Source: Parachlamydiales bacterium | Lineage (GTDB): Bacteria > Chlamydiota > Chlamydiia > Chlamydiales > SM23-39 | DNA: 64,000 nt | Assembly: GCA_015661075.1 (NCBI GenBank) | Contig: JACVQJ010000013.1 | Coordinates: 1 to 64,000, forward strand | Direction of reading: 5' to 3' | Shown here: positions 60,990-64,000 of the stretch, piece after piece | Layout: every line of letters begins with the position of its first letter | Position numbering within the stretch: the stretch's first letter is position 1 | The notes under the pieces: generated by a model | What the model saw: the letters and a program-made list of their open reading frames with translations, nothing else | What the model was told of the DNA's origin: nothing | Database searches by the model: none | Made by a program: the position numbers and the translations under genes

Positions 60990-62615
60990 ATGACAGCTTG
61001 TAAATATATTTTTATCACCGGCGGCGTCGTTTCATCCCTCGGCAAAGGGCTGACATCCGCTGCAATCGGATATTTGCTCGAAACGCGCGGGTTGAAGATC
61101 GCCATGTTGAAATTCGATCCCTATCTCAATGTGGACCCCGGGACGATGAATCCATTTCAGCACGGCGAGGTCTATGTCACCGACGACGGCGGAGAAACCG
61201 ACCTCGATCTCGGCCATTACTATCGATTCACCCATTCACCTCTATCGAAAGCGTCGAATGCCACGTCCGGCCAGATTTACGACACCGTCATCAAACGCGA
61301 ACGGAAAGGCGATTTTTTAGGAAAAACCGTCCAGGTCATCCCCCATGTGACCGATGAAATCAAATCGCGCATCATCGCTTGCGCCAAGCAGGAAAATGAC
61401 ACGCAAGTCGTGCTCGTGGAAATCGGCGGCACTGTCGGAGATATCGAATCGCTGCCATTTTTGGAAGCAATCCGGCAATTCCGCTACGAGCGGCCCAAAG
61501 ACTGCATCTTCCTCCACCTGACCTACGTACCCTATTTAAAAGCGGCCGGAGAAGTTAAGACCAAGCCCACCCAGCACTCCGTTCAGATTCTCAGAGAGAT
61601 CGGCATCATCCCCGACATGATTCTCTGCCGCTGCGACAACACTCTGTCCGACGAGATCAAAGCGAAAATCTCGATGTTTTGCTCCGTTCCGCAAGAAGCG
61701 GTCATCGATGAAAGAGACGTCGCCGTCAGCATCTACGAGGTTCCCGTCGATCTCCATCGCCAGCACACGGACGACATGATTTGCCGTATGCTGGATCTCC
61801 ACACACCGCCAGCGACATTGGTCAAGTGGAACAAAATGCTTGAAAACGTCTTGCATCCGAAAGACGGCAAAATCCGGATCGGCGTTGTCGGCAAATACAT
61901 GAACCATCAAGACGCCTATAAATCGGTATTCGAAGCTCTATACCATGCCGCCGCTGCTGCGAATGTGGGCCTGGAGATCTGCCGCTTTGAATCAGACCGG
62001 ATCAACGATATCGCAGCAGCCGAACAGATGATCCAGGGCTGCGACGGGTATCTGGTGCCCGGCGGTTTCGGCGAGCGCGGCTGGGAGGGAATGCTCTGTG
62101 CGGCCCAGTATTGCCGAACCCGGCAAATTCCCTATTTCGGCATTTGCTTTGGCATGCACGTTTTGATCGTCGAGTTTGCCCGCAATGTGTTAGGACTCAA
62201 GGGAGCGAATTCCACGGAAATCGATCTCAATACGCAGCATCCCGTCATTTCGATGCTGAGCGAGCAGCAAAATGTGGTCAATATGGGCGGCACCATGCGG
62301 CTCGGCGCGTACCCGTGCGATCTAATCGAAGGATCGCTGGCGTTTCAGGCGTATGGAAAAAAACTCATCAGCGAGCGCCATCGCCACCGGTACGAATTCA
62401 ATAATCAATACAAGGATGCCTTCGAACAAAAGGGAATCCTCTTTTCCGGTCGGCTCGATCAGGGGACGCTGTGCGAAATTTCCGAGATCAAAGGGCATCC
62501 CTGGATGCTCGGGGTTCAGTTCCATCCGGAATTCAAATCGAAACCTCTCGATCCCCATCCATTATTCCGCGAATTCATCAAGGCCACATGCTATGCCGCG
62601 AATCGCAGCCGTTGA
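60990..62615 (+). CDS. pyrG: CTP synthase
   Basis: The enzyme makes CTP from UTP with glutamine. I start it at the ATG at 60990 (MTACKYIFITGGVVSS), giving 541 residues, the family length; the in-frame upstream start at 60927 adds 21 residues. N-terminal synthase P-loop SSLGKGLTSA and the C-terminal glutaminase with catalytic Cys in YFGICFGMHVL and the His-Glu pair in GVQFHPEF are intact. It overlaps ruvX by 23 bases and heads the pyrG-ruvX-zwf operon. Confidence 0.96.
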   Translation: MTACKYIFITGGVVSSLGKGLTSAAIGYLLETRGLKIAMLKFDPYLNVDPGTMNPFQHGEVYVTDDGGETDLDLGHYYRFTHSPLSKASNATSGQIYDTVIKRERKGDFLGKTVQVIPHVTDEIKSRIIACAKQENDTQVVLVEIGGTVGDIESLPFLEAIRQFRYERPKDCIFLHLTYVPYLKAAGEVKTKPTQHSVQILREIGIIPDMILCRCDNTLSDEIKAKISMFCSVPQEAVIDERDVAVSIYEVPVDLHRQHTDDMICRMLDLHTPPATLVKWNKMLENVLHPKDGKIRIGVVGKYMNHQDAYKSVFEALYHAAAAANVGLEICRFESDRINDIAAAEQMIQGCDGYLVPGGFGERGWEGMLCAAQYCRTRQIPYFGICFGMHVLIVEFARNVLGLKGANSTEIDLNTQHPVISMLSEQQNVVNMGGTMRLGAYPCDLIEGSLAFQAYGKKLISERHRHRYEFNNQYKDAFEQKGILFSGRLDQGTLCEISEIKGHPWMLGVQFHPEFKSKPLDPHPLFREFIKATCYAANRSR

Positions 62616-63015
62616 CTTCGGTTTTAAACGCATTGGCCTGGCTATTTCTGACGGATCGGGCCGGATCGCTCTTCCATTGAAAATGATCGCCGCCGGCAAG
62701 AGTATCAAGGACAGTGCGCGACTTGTGTTGTCGGCTCTGGCCCCGTATGAAAAAGAGCTCGATATGATCATTGTCGGCATGCCTCTTCTTCTCAGCGGCA
62801 AAAGAGGAGAAATGGCGGAGTTTGCCGAGCGCTTCGCGGATGCGCTTCGAATCGAGAGCCGCCATAAAGTGGAAACGATGGATGAGCGCCTCTCGAGCGC
62901 GCAGGCTGAAAAGGCGCTGAAGGAAATGGACTATTCGCGCAAAGAGCGCACGGGTATCATCGACAGCACATCGGCAACGCTCATTTTGCAATCTTATTTA
63001 AATAGGACTGTATGA
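62593..63015 (+). CDS. ruvX: Holliday junction resolvase-like YqgF/RuvX
   Basis: A 140-residue RNase-H-fold nuclease starting at the ATG at 62593, inside the end of pyrG. The first catalytic Asp is in IAAVDFGFKRIGLAIS, with IVGMPLL and MDERLSSAQAEKAL and a C-terminal IIDSTSATLIL (last Asp). The family processes 16S rRNA precursors and may act on branched DNA. The stop overlaps the zwf start by 4 bases. Confidence 0.92.
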   Translation: MPRIAAVDFGFKRIGLAISDGSGRIALPLKMIAAGKSIKDSARLVLSALAPYEKELDMIIVGMPLLLSGKRGEMAEFAERFADALRIESRHKVETMDERLSSAQAEKALKEMDYSRKERTGIIDSTSATLILQSYLNRTV

Positions 63016-64000
63016 ACCCTCTTGAAGAACCAGGATGCGGCTCGCGCTGCATCGATCCATGTATTCTCGTGATCTTCGGCGCCACAGGCGATCTGACGGG
63101 GCGCAAGTTGACTCCTGCGATCTATCATTTGGGTAGAGAAGGTCTTTTGCCGGCCAACTTTGCCTGCGTGGGTTTTGCCAGACGGCCGAAGAGCAACGAA
63201 GAGTTTCGCCAAGAGCTCAAACAGGATGTCGAGACCTTTTCGCGCACAACGCCGATCGATGAGGCCTATTGGAAGAATTTTCAGGAACAGATTTTTTATC
63301 ATCGCTCAGAGTTCGATTCCAATGATGGCTACCAGAGCCTCGCCCGTTTGCTCTCTCAAATCGACACCCGGCACGGAACCCGCGGCAATCGCATTTTTTA
63401 CCTGTCCGTTCCTCCCAAATTTTTCCCCCTAATCATCGAAAAGCTCAAGAAATTCAACCTGATCTACGACGTCAGCGAGACCGAGGAGCGCTGGTCCCGC
63501 GTCATCATTGAAAAGCCCTTCGGCCATGACGCCCCATCCTCCGCCCTGCTGCAGACCACCATACAAAAATACATCCATGAGTCCCAAACCTACCGCATTG
63601 ACCACTATTTAGGGAAAGAAACCGTTCAGAACATCCTGGTCTTCCGCTTCGCCAACTCGATCTTCGAATCGATCTGGAATTACAAGCATATCGACCACGT
63701 CCAGATCACCGTGGCCGAAGAGATCGGGATCGGCACGCGGGGCGCTTTTTTCGAAGAGCAGGGACTTTTGCGCGACGTCGTGCAAAATCACATGATGCAG
63801 CTCCTGTCTCTCGTCGCCATGGAGCCGCCCGTCAACCTCAGCGCATCCGCCGTGCGCGATGAAAAAGTCAAAGTCTTGCAATCGATCCGTCCGCTGACCC
63901 CATGCGATTTTGAACAAAACGTCGTCCGCGGCCAATATCGCAGCGGCTATATCAACGGGGACAGCGTCGGCGGCTATCGGCAGGAACAAAACGTCGATCC
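63012..64000 (+). CDS. zwf: Glucose-6-phosphate 1-dehydrogenase (5' part, cut by window end)
   Basis: The first enzyme of the oxidative pentose phosphate pathway makes NADPH and 6-phosphogluconolactone. 329 codons lie in the window. The NADP-binding motif GATGDLTGRKL is near residue 24 and the active-site RIDHYLGKET is present near residue 195. The ATG overlaps the ruvX stop (ATGA). In Chlamydia the next gene is the lactonase pgl, likely just beyond the window. Confidence 0.95.
   Translation, partial: MNPLEEPGCGSRCIDPCILVIFGATGDLTGRKLTPAIYHLGREGLLPANFACVGFARRPKSNEEFRQELKQDVETFSRTTPIDEAYWKNFQEQIFYHRSEFDSNDGYQSLARLLSQIDTRHGTRGNRIFYLSVPPKFFPLIIEKLKKFNLIYDVSETEERWSRVIIEKPFGHDAPSSALLQTTIQKYIHESQTYRIDHYLGKETVQNILVFRFANSIFESIWNYKHIDHVQITVAEEIGIGTRGAFFEEQGLLRDVVQNHMMQLLSLVAMEPPVNLSASAVRDEKVKVLQSIRPLTPCDFEQNVVRGQYRSGYINGDSVGGYRQEQNVD

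Noticed and set aside
62353-62592. Long N-terminal extension of RuvX into pyrG
   Set aside because: The extra 80 residues are a shifted reading of the pyrG 3' end; the family starts at the ATG at 62593.

Overview
The window most likely comes from an environmental (amoeba-associated) member of the Chlamydiae. This rests on gene order and gene type, not on a database search. The right end carries pyrG, ruvX/yqgF and zwf as overlapping genes, an order I know from Chlamydia. leuS and the Kdo transferase gene waaA are coupled, again as in Chlamydia. ispG is of the long inserted type, glycolysis uses a PPi-type phosphofructokinase, and there are SET-domain proteins, a nucleotide-transporter-like protein, a TyrP-type amino acid permease and several proteins with paired membrane helices that look like inclusion-membrane (Inc) proteins.

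Layout. 0-5 kb: ADP-forming acetyl-CoA synthetase, an 18-unit DUF4116 repeat protein and two small Inc-like membrane proteins. 5-12 kb: a kdpFABC potassium pump without visible kdpDE, divergent from a SulP transporter, then an adenylate kinase with an export-like N-terminus. 12-17 kb: two coupled SET-domain proteins (one with an ankyrin-like segment), two PspC paralogs, an outer membrane barrel protein and an RlmB-type rRNA methylase. 17-24 kb: TyrP-type permease, then a lipoprotein followed by two tandem symporter/solute-binding fusions, one frameshifted. 24-34 kb: tRNA selenouridine synthase, small unknowns, UbiG-like methylase, nucleotide-transporter-like protein, HD hydrolase, GMP reductase, a glycosyltransferase/deacetylase pair, a secreted nuclease and a DMT transporter. 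35-37.3 kb: copper ATPase plus a Met-rich mini-protein. 37.5-41.7 kb: a small decayed integrative island (HigBA, serine recombinase, phage-like genes, frameshifted tyrosine integrase) against two CAU tRNA genes. 42-53 kb: waaA, leuS, ispG, a methyltransferase, two metallo-beta-lactamase-fold paralogs and pfp. 53-61 kb: two tandem genes coding for DUF4116 repeats joined to a HECT ubiquitin-ligase domain, each preceded by a broken copy of the 3' end of sdaA, then intact sdaA. 61-64 kb: pyrG, ruvX and the start of zwf.

The most striking content is the DUF4116-HECT pair. It combines an Inc-like double membrane segment, a 25-residue repeat solenoid and a eukaryote-type HECT domain that keeps the catalytic cysteine and an aromatic residue four from the C-terminus. 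With the SET proteins it forms a set of likely host-directed effectors. The sdaA scars show how the pair arose by tandem duplication, and the second gene is broken by two deletions inside the repeats that together restore the frame.

The window is also rich in small non-coding mobile elements. I found four distinct palindromic elements, all with candidate target-site duplications (19.0, 32.7, 45.9 and 59.3 kb), and four copies of a structured repeat (1, 5.0, 14.5 and 51.4 kb) that resembles the ends of IS200/IS605-type elements and has replaced the C-termini of kdpC and one pspC gene.
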